Below are positions 1-11,031 of a DNA stretch of 64,000 nucleotides, in pieces. The notes under the pieces are model-generated. The model had not been told where the DNA came from and made no database searches. It saw only the letters and a list, made by a program, of their open reading frames with translations. This stretch comes from Circinella minor (lineage: Eukaryota; Mucoromycota; Mucoromycetes; Mucorales; Lichtheimiaceae). Where the stretch lies: positions 1 through 64,000 of the forward strand of contig JAEPRB010000102.1 of NCBI GenBank assembly GCA_016758965.1. Direction: 5' to 3'. The position numbers and the translations under genes were made by a program. Positions within the stretch are counted from its first letter, which is position 1. Each line of letters begins with the position of its first letter.

Positions 1-60
1 ACTCACAACAGCATCAGTGGTAGCATTAACGGATGGATTAGTGTTTTGAATTTCGCTCAT
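1..60 (-). CDS. 5' end of an unidentified gene running off the left edge
   Basis: On the minus strand an ATG at 58-60 opens a frame that stays open to the window edge and begins MSEIQNTNPS. It is rich in Asn, Ser and Thr. There is no in-frame stop in the 20 visible codons, and the upstream 500 bases are AT-rich and gene-free, as a fungal promoter would be. No domain can be recognised in so short a piece. It could be a host gene or the first codons of a transposon gag-like frame, since it faces a TE cluster. Confidence 0.35.
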   Translation of the reverse strand, partial: MSEIQNTNPSVNATTDAVVS

Positions 61-594
61 TTTTAAGGATGTTCAAGAATATGAAGTATTGAAGTTTAAG
101 GACAACAAATAATATTGTATGTAAATACGCAGAAAGATTTTTTTTCGAGGTTGTGGCAGTAAGATAAAAATCAGTGGAGTTGAAAAAAGAAGTCTAATCC
201 ATATAAGGAAGGTAATTTTATTGAATGGTTTATTATATATAAGATAGTTGCATATTATTTTGCATATTATATATGGTGCTAAAGTGATACACTATTGGTC
301 AATAACGTTTACAAATTTATGATCTTTATTATGTTATTGGGTAGATAATTGTGAAAAGCATAATATTCATTGGCTCAGAATATCAGTTGAACCAAAACAT
401 TATAAATTATGATAGGTTCACATCATGGTGTCATTGTATAAATCAAATTTTAATATAATAGATAATATGTATTTATATAGAAGCAAATAAAAATGTGTTT
501 ATTTTAATTTTATTTCAAAGCATATTTGCTATTTATTATCTAATAATAGCTACTACAAATATAGATATAACTACGGACTACATAAAATTTATTA
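61..594. other. AT-rich spacer without a recognisable gene
   Basis: The stretch is strongly AT-rich with short TATA-like strings. It would hold the promoter of the minus-strand frame at 1-60 and the 3' flank of the minus-strand gene ending at 595. I see no conserved reading frame, tandem repeat or structured RNA in it. Confidence 0.5.
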
Positions 595-2013
595 TTAACG
601 AAAAGTGGCACCACGTCTACCATGAGGACGACCAACACGCCCTGAGCGAACCATGTTGCTTTTAGCAGCAACACGTCCACGACCACCAGAAGAGCTCCCA
701 CGACTGCGAAGAGCACCACCACGACCACCAGAAATGTGATTTGATCTTGGATTATGGTCTATAGGAAATACATATGATATAATAATTACGAGTGACAAAC
801 CTATTATATGTTATTAAAAGGATGATATATTAATAATCACAAGCATTCATGTACTCATAATGAAAGAGATAGCTGTCTTTTCTACCTTGTTCAACCTAGA
901 TCGGTATATCATCACTGGAGGATTCCTCCGCACTTGTCAGTTCTACACCTAGCAGAATGTCCTGGCTTTCTTGGTTGACTTTATCTTCTTCCAACCAACT
1001 ACCTGGATTATATGGAAGTGTGGTGTCACTAAAAAAATAAGATTTACATATTGAAAAAATGAAGTTAGATATCAACATCGATGGTGTTTGTATAATTAGA
1101 AAAGATTAGCGTATTACCTTTGATCACCATGTCGTTCAGAATTCCGAACCGATTCTTCTTCACTAGCCACAAATTCTTTCTGGGTGACATGTGTATCTAA
1201 TATAATTAAAATATTATATGTTAGAAAATACAAAAAAAAACTTATAAGATGTATGCGAACAGCACTAACCTGGATGCTGCTGAGGAACTTGTTCACCTAA
1301 TATAAATAAAATAATATATTAGATAATAGACAACAAAAGTGAACAAAATGTTTGAGGAGATAGTAACCTTCTTGATTGTCATCATTCGCACGTATTTTAT
1401 TCCATGCCCTCACCATCAACAATCGGGCACCCCAGTATCCAGCACATGCCGCCAAAGGAAACATGTCAGTTGTCAGTCGTTCTAGCATATCGACCACTTC
1501 ATGCTTTTGACCAGCATTCAGGTCAGACCACGAAAAAGAAGCAGGTAGATTAGCTTGTGAGTGAAGAGTATATGCAACTCATGCTGCTAGTGGCTTTACC
1601 ATTCTCTTGAATGTGGTGAGATACACAGGATTCCATAGCTCCTCACCTAGAACGCTACGCCCAAGAATGCTGTACAGGTCCCACGAGAACTGACGGAGGT
1701 TACCACTCTGGTCAACAGAATGACAAACTATACTTTGGATGGTGAGCCCAGTGAATGGATTTGAAGTGACCGGAGGCTGACGGATGGCTGGAGGTATGCT
1801 CAGACAACTGTCTGCTTCTACAGGACGACGTGTAAGAAGGTGTACTTGATCATCCAAACTGGTGACAACACCGGAAAGTGTAGTTATAGCATTCTCAATA
1901 CGCTCCAATGTTAGTCTTGTTGAGCGTGCTTCACGGTTAATTTGCTCACGTATATCATTAACCATGGCAGTATCCTGGGCAAAGAGTCTAAGTGCTTCAA
2001 TATCAGTTGACAT
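595..2013 (-). pseudogene. multi-exon RGG-tailed protein, probably an accessory ORF of the adjacent transposon; broken
   Basis: Exons read on the minus strand are 2013-1368, 1296-1270, 1196-1118, 1028-896 and 758-595, each bounded by GT and AG. The first exon starts with ATG and a predicted coiled coil (residues 1-65), followed by a globular region. The last exon is an RGG/GRG-rich basic tail (SGGRGG, SSSGGRGR) of the RNA-binding type. Exon 1 carries an in-frame TGA at 1577-1579, after which the same frame continues with protein-like sequence. Exon 4 also runs into TAG at 896-898 before the RGG exon. I therefore call it decayed. I do not recognise the globular region. Its head-to-head position with the Tnp2-like transposase at 2536-5379 suggests it is the second ORF of the same CACTA-type element, but that is inference. 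It could also be a broken host RNA-binding protein. Confidence 0.45.
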
Positions 2014-2535
2014 GCTTGGAACTTACGATTATAAAAAATGGGAAGTAGAAATGGAAGAGAAGGAATATATTCATTTTAGGATGGGCAACGTCAAGAAGTA
2101 GCTGATAAAATTTTTTTTTGTTGTGTAAGTGTTGTATCCAACTAACAATGGCTTCATAATAACGGTCATTTAAAACTATATATATATATTTAAATACAGC
2201 ATAGCTCAAATATGGCGTCTCCTCAAATATGCTTCACTGACATTTTAATATTTCACGGTGCGTTTCAATGACTCTTAATATTAAAGAAGTCCGTCTTTTT
2301 TATTGATACTATTTGACAGCTGCATTGATATATTATTTTATCAACGGCAAAACGTATAGGATATAATGTTCACATATCTTATTTTCATTATTCATCGTCA
2401 TGAACAAATCAGAAGACTATCATTGTTTCAAATACGCATATTATTGATATACCCTGACATTGATTAGGATTTAATATAAGTACATAGTGATAATATTTTA
2501 TTTAGTAAATATCAGTTACTTCATTTATCATATCA
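2014..2535. other. AT-rich divergent spacer with homology to 13050-13430
   Basis: This lies between two divergently read TE genes and has no open frame. Parts of it match the insert inside the first gypsy element: GAAGTCCGTCTT occurs here at about 2286 and there at about 13137, and both copies then share a GATAATATTTTATTT stretch at about 2490 and 13342. TATA-like sequences precede those stretches. It probably holds a (bidirectional) promoter of the CACTA-like element, or an older repeat. Confidence 0.4.
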
Positions 2536-5379
2536 GAAAAAATCATTACATATTACTGTCAATTCTGTCAAAAGTATATCAGCAGCGATTTTGAACCCAA
2601 AAGTATTCATTTGGATAGATGTCTTAAGAAGCATTTTGATTCTATTAGGCCCCTTCCATCACAATTTGGTGCAAGCCTATTTACCCCAAGTTCCAACAAT
2701 GTAAGATCAAACTCATTAAAAGTTGACTTTAGTCAAAATGTTATATTCATGTTTTATTTTCTTTTTATTTCATGCACTAAAATCAAAACTATTTGTAAAA
2801 CGTAACTATTTCAGATAAACCTTCAATCCAATCCAACCTGTATGTCAACCGATCATGAACAATCGTCTCCTTTGGATGTAACTGATGATGCAAACAATAT
2901 CTTAGTTCAGGATTACCATGAAGACAGTTATGAATGGGATCATTCCTCACCAGGCCGAGAAGATTTCGAGGATGATGATGAAAGTACAGCGACTAACAAC
3001 AACTTTCCTATACCTATACAATTACCTAGCAACCCAAATTTTTCATCTGTTTTTGCTCCATCTTCTGTAACTGAACCAGTGACGAGGCAAACCCCTAACG
3101 AAATACCACATTACGATTTTCGTACCAACACCCATCATTTTACGGATGATCATATCTAAACTAGCATTGATCTCTATGCACTGGCTGTCGAATATGGAGC
3201 ACCACAAGAATTATTCAAACGAATGATCGACCGCATTAACTGTTTCACATATGGAAAATTACCTCCACTCCTCAGTTATAATCTTTCCAAACAACATCTG
3301 CGTAATTCATTTCCTGTCAAGCCTATTATTTGTCCTATTTGTCCTAACGGATGCAAAATGTACTTACCGGATGATAAGGCCACAGATTGTACCCATTGTT
3401 CCGCAGCAAGATACAAGGAAGGTTCTACTACCGAGCCAGCAAAATTAATGCAGCAGCTTCCCTTAAAAGAACAGCTCGCATTACTGGTTTCAGACAAGAA
3501 AACTCGCGAGATGCTGGAGTGTAGATCCAAACGTCCTACCAAGGAAAATGTAATGACTGACATTTTTGATGGCAAACTGTACAATAATGTGAAGCATCTG
3601 TTTGAGAATGAATTGGTCATTGGATTAGGGCTTTACACAGACAACTATCAGCAGTTCAAATCCAGTAAACACTCCATGACAATTGTCCACTTAACCGTGT
3701 TAAATATAAATCCCAAGCACCGAATGGAGAACCAACTCATGCTACAAGTGGGTATACTTCCCAGACCCAACAAACCACAAGACATGACCTTCTTCAAGCC
3801 GTTATTGAGTGACCTCGAACAACTTTGTAAAAGCGGCATCATAGTTGAAACAGAAGTTGGTTCATTACGTGTGCATGCACATCTTTTATTTTGTGGTGGT
3901 GATATTTTGGCAGTTGCAAAAATGGCAGGACACAGTTCCCATACACATTATCATGGGTATAGATTTTGTTTGATTCGTGGCGAATTCATGTTGAACCATA
4001 TGACATTTCCTCCAAAACCAACATCACGACCCCATAAGATCGAATCTTTCAAGAAGCAGAAAACGGATGAAGACAAGACTAAGAATAAGGAAAGAGGCCA
4101 ATCAAATCCATCTATTTTTGCATACCTACCAACCTTGCATGGTGCGACATTTTTTCCCAATAATTTGATGCATTTGTTATCAGGCGTTGGAAAGCAACTT
4201 TGGCGTATTATCATTGGTGAATATGGTAAAGAAGGAAACCCGTTATATTTACCACCAAGAACTTGCCGAGAGTTTGGTGAACTAATTGCAGATTCACACA
4301 AGTTGTCTGTAAGTTTTGCTGGTGATTGCAGTGACATTTACTTTCATAGTGGCTTCTACTGATCAATCGACTGGATTCACTTTGCATTGTACTTGGTTTC
4401 GTCCTTATTGCTGGAGTATTATACAGACGAAAGTACTTGTGACGCGCTGATGAACTTGGCAACAGCATTTAAATACATTTGTAGCCGTGAGCTACACACG
4501 AATGACATAGTTTCCTTGAAGCAAGCAGTGAACGCATGGAACAACTGGTTATTAGTACAAGTGAATAACAAAAAACTTCCAGGATCAGTGTTTACAATCA
4601 ATCAGCATTATTTGTTGCATACATACAAGTTGGTGGAATGATTAGGACCAATGCCACACTATGCCGCGTTTTGTATGGAGAGAGCTATAGGGGAGTTAAA
4701 ACGACGAGTTCATTCTGTACGAGATGCTGGAGTTAATTCGGAGAATGTTGTTGTCGAGATAGCAGCCATTCGAAGAAGAAACAGGCTTCAAGAGCCACAA
4801 GAACGAAAAAGAAAAACTGTTCTTGCGTCTACATTGGCTAACAGTCCCAAAATATGGGGACCTTTTTCCAAAAAGTCCGCCACTGATATGAAATGTGTAA
4901 CACAGCTTAAAAACTTTTGGGCAATACATCAAGACACCTACAACACTATCATCGACCAACACCAAGAACTGGAAACAGGTAGATGACTTTGGAAAGAATC
5001 GATAGTGTATGGTGGTAAAAATCATTCATTTATTAGAATAATCACAAAGGTCAACACTGATCTAAGTTGGACCAGCTCAATTAGACCTGAAAAGCATCAG
5101 TATTTTGGTTTTATCCGAAACATCTTTGCTCATGAATACAACAATTGTCAAAAACTTCTTGCTGTAGTAGACGTCGCCGAACTTATTGAAAATCATAGTT
5201 TATGGCCATATAGAACTAGATCTGCACGACTTAAACGATGCGTCATTCAAGTGAAGAATATAGCTGGTTTTGCTAACCGGGTAGTAGGAAAAAACGGTCA
5301 TGAATATATCTTTTGGTCTCAACTAGAATCGTACAAAAAAGAGCCACCAATTGACTATAAATTAAAGTACTTGTTGTAA
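2536..5379 (+). pseudogene. Tnp2-like (CACTA/EnSpm, Transposase_21 type) DDE transposase, inactivated
   Basis: A frame opens near 2536 (possible acceptor, no clear ATG) with a zinc-finger pattern CQFC..H-x3-C-x3-H at 2557-2635. An intron is likely at 2701-2814 (GTAAG...TTTCAG). The coding part resumes at 2815 with an acidic region, then a CPNGCK..CTHC zinc motif, then the Tnp2 core: TDNYQQF, a GILPRPNKPQDM stretch, a second CGGD block, and a long C-terminal half. The order resembles Transposase_21 of plant and fungal CACTA elements, where a DDE core cuts and joins transposon ends in the nucleus. The single frame is interrupted by TAA at 3157 and TGA at about 4360, 4639 and 4984, each followed by in-frame protein. 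This is therefore a dead copy. The element ends are not visible: the right side runs straight into another transposon at about 5380. Confidence 0.65.
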
Positions 5380-5525
5380 AAAAAATTGTAATAAATTTTA
5401 AATATATAAATGAATATAACAATATAAAAATGAATATTTTTACAATATTGATAAATTTTTCGAATATTTTTCGAATATAAAATTGAATACCCGAATATTT
5501 TTCGAATATTTTTTTTCTGCGGTGT
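5380..5525. repeat. AT-rich junction with CGAATATT/TTCGAATA repeats
   Basis: Between the end of the Tnp2-like frame and the DDE transposase fragment lies an AT-only stretch in which TTTTTCGAATATTTTTCGAA recurs about three times around 5455-5515. It replaces the expected 3' end of the DDE transposase, so it probably marks a deletion or a terminus. No gene is present. Confidence 0.4.
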
Positions 5526-6258
5526 AAATTGTGTTATAAATAAAGTATATCCACCATCAACTGCTAAAGTATCATTTAGATTCATTTTATTATAAAGTTT
5601 CATATTTAAAAACATACTACCATCTGAACTATCTGAACAAAACTCACTTTTTGAAATAAAAGGTATCATATCATTAATATCAGCAGCAAATTGAGTATGT
5701 AAACCATTTTTCTTAAATTTATATGAATATAAATGGGATCTATCCAATTCTGTATCCATATAATTAATACGTGAATCATGTCCATCTAAAATTAGAGTTA
5801 CATGTTTAAATAAATCTGGATTATTTTTTCTAGCAGACAAAATACGTAACTTTATACTTGAAAACATATTTGTTAATTAATTATTTACTATTTTGTTTAT
5901 TCGTTTATAATTTTCATCATCCATCCAGAACTTTTTATAAAATGTATGAAATGTGCTTCGAGGTAAATATTTTTCTATCTCCTCTCCTGAAATTCCTGAA
6001 ACTAGATGATATAGTAAAAATAAACCTTTTTCAATTTCAAAATATGGTGCTCGATATTCTTTATTTGTATATAGAACTACTAAAAAGAAAAACACAGCAG
6101 TATAACCTAATTTCCTCAATAATATATCTTTAATTTTCTCAATAAATTTAATATGTTTAATCTCTGTTCTATGTTTAAATCTATTATGTATAACTGGCCA
6201 ATTCAATTCAAGAAAAGTCCAATAATTTGCAATAATAATGTTTACTTCATCTGTAATT
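5526..6258 (-). pseudogene. DDE_Tnp_4-like transposase, main part, truncated and split by the DIRS element
   Basis: On the minus strand the frame runs from about 6253 to 5526. It has a helical N-terminal region (HLVSGISGEEIEKYLP) and a DDE core with three acidic positions in the expected order: LILDGHDS, SSDGSMF and AVDGGYTLF. It is the cut-and-paste transposase fold of the IS5/Harbinger-related DDE_Tnp_4 group. There is an in-frame TAA at about 5877, and the C-terminus is lost after the third Asp. The first codons are not here: they lie beyond the DIRS insertion at 11032-11057, in an orientation that would continue this frame. A HARBI1-like or ISL2EU-like family label would need a profile search. 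Confidence 0.55.
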
Positions 6259-6403
6259 GCTTCAGTTGACGCAGACAAAGACAAAAATGTGGTAATAAGC
6301 TCCAAGAGCCACGCTTTATTTTTCTTTTTTAGTAACAAAATAAAATATAAAATAAAATAAACTTTATATTTTCTTTCTTTCCCCTTTATACCTACAAAAG
6401 CTG
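6259..6403. repeat. left inverted terminal repeat of the DIRS element
   Basis: The inner part (6292-6403, TGGTAATAAGCTCCAAGAGC onward) is the reverse complement of 10867-10980 with few mismatches. The outermost 33 bases (6259-6291, GCTTCAGTTGACGCAGAC onward) do not pair with the right end but recur in reverse complement in the internal complementary region. Confidence 0.85.
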
Positions 6404-6507
6404 AAGTCAATTTTTTCTTGTGTTTATAAAAAAAGGGGGGGGGGAAATGAGTATAAAAAATAAAATAAAATAAAATAAAATATGTAATAATGAGAATAAT
6501 AATATAA

Positions 6508-7887
6508 CTAAGAATAATAATTCTGTAATTGCCATAGCCACGGAAACCATGTCGGGTGGGTTATTACTACATTTTTGTCTTCGTCTGCGTCAACTGACGC
6601 ATTGTTGGTCATTCCTTCAACAATTCTTGTTGACTTCGCCTCAGACGTCAATGTGGTATTTTCTCCTGTTGTCGAAAAAATTGAATTGATTAATTGTGTG
6701 CTATCATTTTGTTGAGCTGCTGGTTTAAAATAATATTTTTCAAACGTGTTCGACCTAAGGCTCCAATTGGCATGTTGTTTTACTCTTATAATATCCACTC
6801 CTTTCTCTACTGCCTTTGTACTTGATGCAGATCTAATCGAATGAGCCTTGTACTTTGTTGTATCCACTCCCGCTCTAGCCATTATTTTTTGGACTCATAA
6901 GGCCACTGTAGACTCCTTCACTGAGTCGACCTTTCGATGATCATGTATATACGCCAGAAAAAGAGTATGTTCTTCTGGTAAATTTCTTCGTAGCGGTTTT
7001 GATTTTTCCATAAATTTAAATAATGTTGATATTAGACATAAATCTTTATCATCCATGAGGCTGAGGACCGAGGATTTTGCTTGCGTTTCTTTAGCTTCCC
7101 TGAAGTGAATGATCCCTGAAATTGGTTTGTCGTCTTTTAATTCAATTTGAATATCTCTGTATTGCAGTCTTCCTACATCCGATCTTGGTCTAGCCATAGT
7201 AACAAGACACATTGGGATAACTGTTTTTTGTTGAAGATCATATAAGTTGAGATCGCTATTATATGGCCATTCTTTTTTAATCTGGCTTGTCAGTAAAGTT
7301 GTATCCCACGTTTGAAATTGGTGTTTTTCTGGAATCAAAATTTCTTTATGTTTCTTTGCCTTGAAAAATTCAATTATGCAATCTTGATTTGCAATTGGTA
7401 TCTGATCTGGGTGGATTATCTTGAAGACAAATGCAATGGAAGAATGTAATCCATTCAAATATTGATATGAAAAATGACTATTATTCTTCAGAAAAAACAA
7501 TACATTGTTAACATTGTACTCTGTTGGAGATACTATCGGGTTTTGGGCTGCGCACCAGGTTAACCATTTATTCCAACCAGAATTGTATACATGATGTGTA
7601 TTTGTTCTTTGAGCTTGAGATAAATATTCGATTGTATCTTCATGTAAATTATTAATTGCTTTCCTCTTGTGGCAAATACGTGCCATGCGATCATGGTCCA
7701 CCTTTTCAGTTTGAACACCATCGGTTGATTTTTGTGTTTCATCTTGAGTATTGTGGGAAACCAATACTGAGTTGGCCAAGGTGGTGTCACAAGTACTGCT
7801 TGATGTATTCTTTGTTGTTTGGTCTGGTGTAGTGTTTGTGGTATGAATTTCCATGGTAGAAAGAGATACATTCCCTTCTTCAGCCAT
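6508..7887 (-). pseudogene. tyrosine recombinase of the DIRS element
   Basis: From ATG at 7885-7887 the frame has a Ser/Thr-rich N-terminus, a core-binding helical domain (GWNKWLTWCAAQN) and a catalytic domain. Recognisable catalytic positions are the first Arg in TMARPRSDVGRL, HSIRSAS (H-x-x-R), HANWS and FEKYYF with the nucleophilic Tyr. The enzyme would integrate circular DIRS cDNA. An in-frame TGA at 6895-6897 stands where this family normally has Trp, just before VQKIMARAG. The C-terminal extension is encoded within the internal complementary region. The start overlaps the end of the RT-RNase H frame by about 330 bases, as is usual in DIRS. Confidence 0.8.
6561..6658. repeat. internal complementary region of the DIRS element
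   Basis: 6561-6600 is the reverse complement of the left outer end, and 6601-6658 is the reverse complement of the right outer end (10976-11031). The two meet without spacer at GACGC|ATTGTTGG. In DIRS1 this region templates completion and circular joining of the cDNA ends. It overlaps the 3' part of the recombinase frame, so it is both coding and structural. Confidence 0.8.
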
Positions 7888-10044
7888 GTTTGTTGGAAGG
7901 CGTCTAACCCCAGTGCATCTGGATCCAGTCGAAGACTCCAGAAGTATGGTAGTCGAGTATTTAGTCTATCTGCAAATGCGTCTATTTTTAACGGACCCCA
8001 TTGTTTGTTGATTTTTTGAAATATTTGATTTAGAATTGATGCTTTGTAAATTGCCCTTTGCGTCTAGTGTTGTTGTCTGCTTAGCCAATCAGCTTGAATG
8101 TTTTCGACACCTAGAATGTGTTTGTAGTCTACTTCTAAGTTGAATTCGTTGCAGATATCTTGTATTTCTACCGCTATATTTTGTAATGTTGCTGAAGCTG
8201 TACCTTCTGATTTTGTACTGTATTTTAGGGCGGTAATATTGTCGGTGAAAATCTTTATTCGTGATTCTTTCTGACTTTTTGCATGCAGCTTTAGCACGAA
8301 ATAAATTGCTGTTAATTCTCTTACATTTATTGAATATTCTTTTTCTTTTTTGGACTATGGTCCTGTTGCTTGAACTGATCTGGAACTTACTCCCCAATCT
8401 AAGTCAAAGGCGTCTACTGGATTTTTAGACTGCTTTTGCGCATTATAATTATTTTTTTTGCGCACTTGGAATTTTTTTTTTGCGTACTCCCATTAAATTT
8501 TTTGCACACCCTAATTTTATTTTTGCGCATATAAAATTATTTCGAAAATGGATAATGATAATGTTCTTAAATATATTTGATAACGGCATTGAATATTAAG
8601 ATTATTAAGAAATAATGATGCATTGCAATATATTTTCTGAAATAGGTGAACATTGTAAGAAGCTTATTTGTAAAAAAAAAAAAAAAAAAAGTCAATGTGC
8701 AAAAATAAAATTAAGGTGTGCAAAAAATTTAATGGGAGTACGCAAAAAAAAAATTCCAAGTGCGCAAAAAAAATAATTATAATGTGCAAAAGCAGTCTAA
8801 AAATCCAGTATGTGAATGATAACTTGGGGGGCGCTGTTTGTATTGAGCTTCTGGATCATTAGCCCATTCTTCTGTTGCATCCATTCTTGCCACTATTGTA
8901 GTTCTTTCTTGCTCTCTTGGGACAAGATCATTGGTGCATCCCAATTCTGATGATAATGAGATAATGTCGCTGCCAGATCCCTCTGCATATGTCGAATATG
9001 CAGCAGGGCCTCTTCAATTGCTGGAATCATCGATGTCATCTTCCCCAGTAAGCTGGCATACCATCTGCAGTTGTAAGGCTTTTTGTGTGTGTTCATAGCT
9101 TGTTTTATTCGCCCCATTAATTTGGTCAATTTTTTGCTTGGTACATAGATTTTCATAGTTTTCGTATTAAAAACGAAGCCCAGGAATTCTTGCTGTTGTA
9201 ATGGAGTTAATACACTTTTTTGATAGTTTATCAGGAATCCTAGTTTTTCCAAATGTGATATTACTTGATGAGTATGTTTCATCGTTTCTGTTTTTGTTGT
9301 GCCCAGGATACAAATGTCGTGTAGGTAGTAGACAAGTCTGATCCATAATTTCCTCATTGGTTCTATTGCAAACCTCATCAATTTGCTGAACACCCGTGGA
9401 CTGACACTCATCCCAAAAGCTAATGTTTTGTACTGGTATACTTTCCCTTGATTTTGAAAAGTCAACTATTTCCTGGATTTTTGATGTATTGGTATTACAA
9501 CATACTCATCTTTTAAATCTAACTTGCATATAAAGTCGTTCGTCTCTATGATATCTCGTAATGCAGGTACGCCCTCCATCTTGAAATGTTGGCACTGTAT
9601 ATATTGGTTGATTTTTTGGCAGTCTAAAATAGGCCTGCGTTTGTTCGTTTCTTGAATAGTAAAGAAGTTTGATAGGAAGTCTGTATTTTGCGTTGGTGAT
9701 AATTCGATTATGTCTGCTTGAAGGAATTTTTCCACTGCTTCGTTTGCTGCCATTTGTTCTGTCGAGTTTAAGTGTATTTGACGCAATCGCCATAGTATTG
9801 GGTTTTTTATGAGTGGTATCTGGTAGCCATCTTGTATTACTGATAACGGCCATTGATGATTTGTTGTTTTCTTCCATTGTGGAACAAACATTTGAAGTCT
9901 GCCACCCGGAGCTATTCCATCAGTAGGGATGTTGTAATTGTTTGGGGAGTTTTGATTGTTGCTGACTAATTGTTTGGGGAGTTTTGATTGTTGTTGTTGG
10001 TTGTTTGAGAAATATTGTTGTTGTTGTTGTTGTTGTATCCCCAC
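7560..10044 (-). pseudogene. reverse transcriptase-RNase H of the DIRS element
   Basis: The frame starts inside the end of gag and shows the DIRS RT order: GGRLQMFVPQW, KLDLKDEY (catalytic Asp block), TLAFGMSVSPRVF, then YYLHD at about 9316-9327 where a YxDD active site is expected. His for the first Asp should abolish catalysis. RNase H follows with FTDNITALKY and ADWLSRQ. Next comes the conserved post-RNase H domain (IDAFADRLN, YLFLPWKF) down to 7560. Stops lie at 9466 (TAG), 8893 (TAG), 8355 (TAG) and 8064 (TAG). The last three stand where Trp is usual. A MITE (8417-8808) splits the RNase H domain. Confidence 0.8.
8417..8808. mobile_element. MITE with about 125-bp terminal inverted repeats and TA target duplication
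   Basis: The left end CTGGATTTTTAGACTGCTTT and the right end are inverted copies that continue for about 125 bases. The element is flanked on both sides by TA (8415-8416 and 8809-8810). The centre is AT-rich, with a run of about 19 A, and has no ORF. TA duplication and lack of coding capacity fit a Tc1/mariner-type MITE. The host RNase H frame of the DIRS element resumes on both sides, which proves insertion. Confidence 0.85.
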
Positions 10045-10841
10045 TTCGTGTGAGGGCCCGATCCAAAAAAAGAGTTTTGTGGTACACTATTTCCTCTTCT
10101 GTAGCTTTTGTAACTACCTCGTAATCCTCTGGAATTTCCTCTTGATTGGAAATGTCCATTTCCTCTGTATCCTCCTCGGAAAGTACTTACTTGTTGAAGC
10201 AATCTTTGTTCAAATTTTGCTTTGTGGTATGTATTAAGGAATTCATCACTATATGCGTTCCTAGACTTGGTGTCTTCTTCTGTGTTTTCAAAGTGTTTGA
10301 TATTATTGGGAATATTAAGTGCTTTGTCTGCGTATTCTCTTGCTTCTCGTTCTTGTATTCTTGCTGTCTCGAGACCAAAAATGGCCAATCTTTTACTTTG
10401 TTCAATGCATTTTTTAATAATTGTTTCTGTTTCTTCATTGTTTGTTGTGAAGGCAAGTTGTAAAAGTTCATAGATTTCCATGGCAACTCTCGCTTGGAAT
10501 CTTGTGTTTTCTGTAATTTTGTATATTGTATTGACCACTTGAGTGGTTTCTGTTGTGTGTCTTTTGAGATATGGAAAGACGCTTTTGTTGATCTTTTCTG
10601 GTGTGGTCCATTCATCCAGGTTATATTTCTTGGTGTCTCGTTTAAGCTTTTTGAAATTATCTTGTTTTTGTTGGTTTGGTGTATTTGCCATAGCTTTAGA
10701 GATTTCCACTGGTATTGGTAAACCAGAGAGTCTTGCTTCTTTTTCATCGTCGATTTTGCTAACGATGGTTCGGATGATGTTTTCCATTTCATCTTGAGTG
10801 TAAACTCGTTCACTTGATCCATCATTGATATTTTGTTCCAT
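9966..10841 (-). CDS. Gag-like protein of the DIRS element
   Basis: The first ATG on this frame is at 10839-10841, just inside the right terminal repeat. The protein of about 290 residues has an acidic N-terminus, a helical middle (LKRHTTETTQVVNTIYK, REAREYADKAL) and an Arg/Gly-rich tail (FRGGYRGNGHFQSRG), followed by poly-Asn. This is the layout of DIRS ORF1 proteins, which package RNA through the basic tail rather than a zinc knuckle. No stop interrupts it, in contrast to the two downstream frames. The poly-Asn/Gln stretch overlaps the start of the RT frame, where the same repeat encodes poly-Gln. Confidence 0.65.
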   Translation of the reverse strand: MEQNINDGSSERVYTQDEMENIIRTIVSKIDDEKEARLSGLPIPVEISKAMANTPNQQKQDNFKKLKRDTKKYNLDEWTTPEKINKSVFPYLKRHTTETTQVVNTIYKITENTRFQARVAMEIYELLQLAFTTNNEETETIIKKCIEQSKRLAIFGLETARIQEREAREYADKALNIPNNIKHFENTEEDTKSRNAYSDEFLNTYHKAKFEQRLLQQVSTFRGGYRGNGHFQSRGNSRGLRGSYKSYRRGNSVPQNSFFGSGPHTKWGYNNNNNNNISQTTNNNNQNSPNN

Positions 10842-10866
10842 CAATAGTTTTTTCCACGAATGCACG

Positions 10867-11031
10867 GCTTTTGAAGGTATAAAGGGGAAAGAAAGGAAAT
10901 ATAAAGTTTATTTTATTTTATATTTTATTTTGTTACTAAAAAAGGAAAATAAAGCGCGGCTCTTGGAGCTTATTACCACATTGATGTCTGAGGCGACGTC
11001 AACAAGAATTGTTGAAGGAACGACCAACAAT
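10867..11031. repeat. right inverted terminal repeat of the DIRS element
   Basis: 10867-10980 pairs with 6292-6403. The outer part (10981-11031, ending GACCAACAAT) recurs in reverse complement at 6601-6658. The element ends at 11031, where the displaced start of the DDE transposase begins. Confidence 0.85.

Larger units (their letters stand above)
6259..11031 (-). mobile_element. DIRS-type tyrosine-recombinase retrotransposon
   Basis: This is a near full-length element read on the minus strand: gag (10841-9966), RT-RNase H (10044-7560) and tyrosine recombinase (7887-6508), with overlapping frames as in DIRS elements. It has inverted terminal repeats (6292-6403 against 10867-10980). An internal complementary region at 6561-6658 consists of the left outer end joined to the right outer end. 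No LTRs or integrase are present. DIRS elements make circular cDNA that the recombinase inserts. This copy is dead: it has stop codons in both enzymatic ORFs, YLHD instead of YLDD in the RT, and a MITE at 8417-8808. It has a run of ten G near 6433 and an AAATA repeat between the left repeat and the recombinase gene. Confidence 0.85.

Noticed and set aside
286..300. CACTATTGGTC as the left terminus of the CACTA-type element
   Set aside because: No matching inverted terminus or 3-bp duplication was found on the other side, and the right end is lost at about 5380. One pentamer in AT-rich DNA is not evidence.
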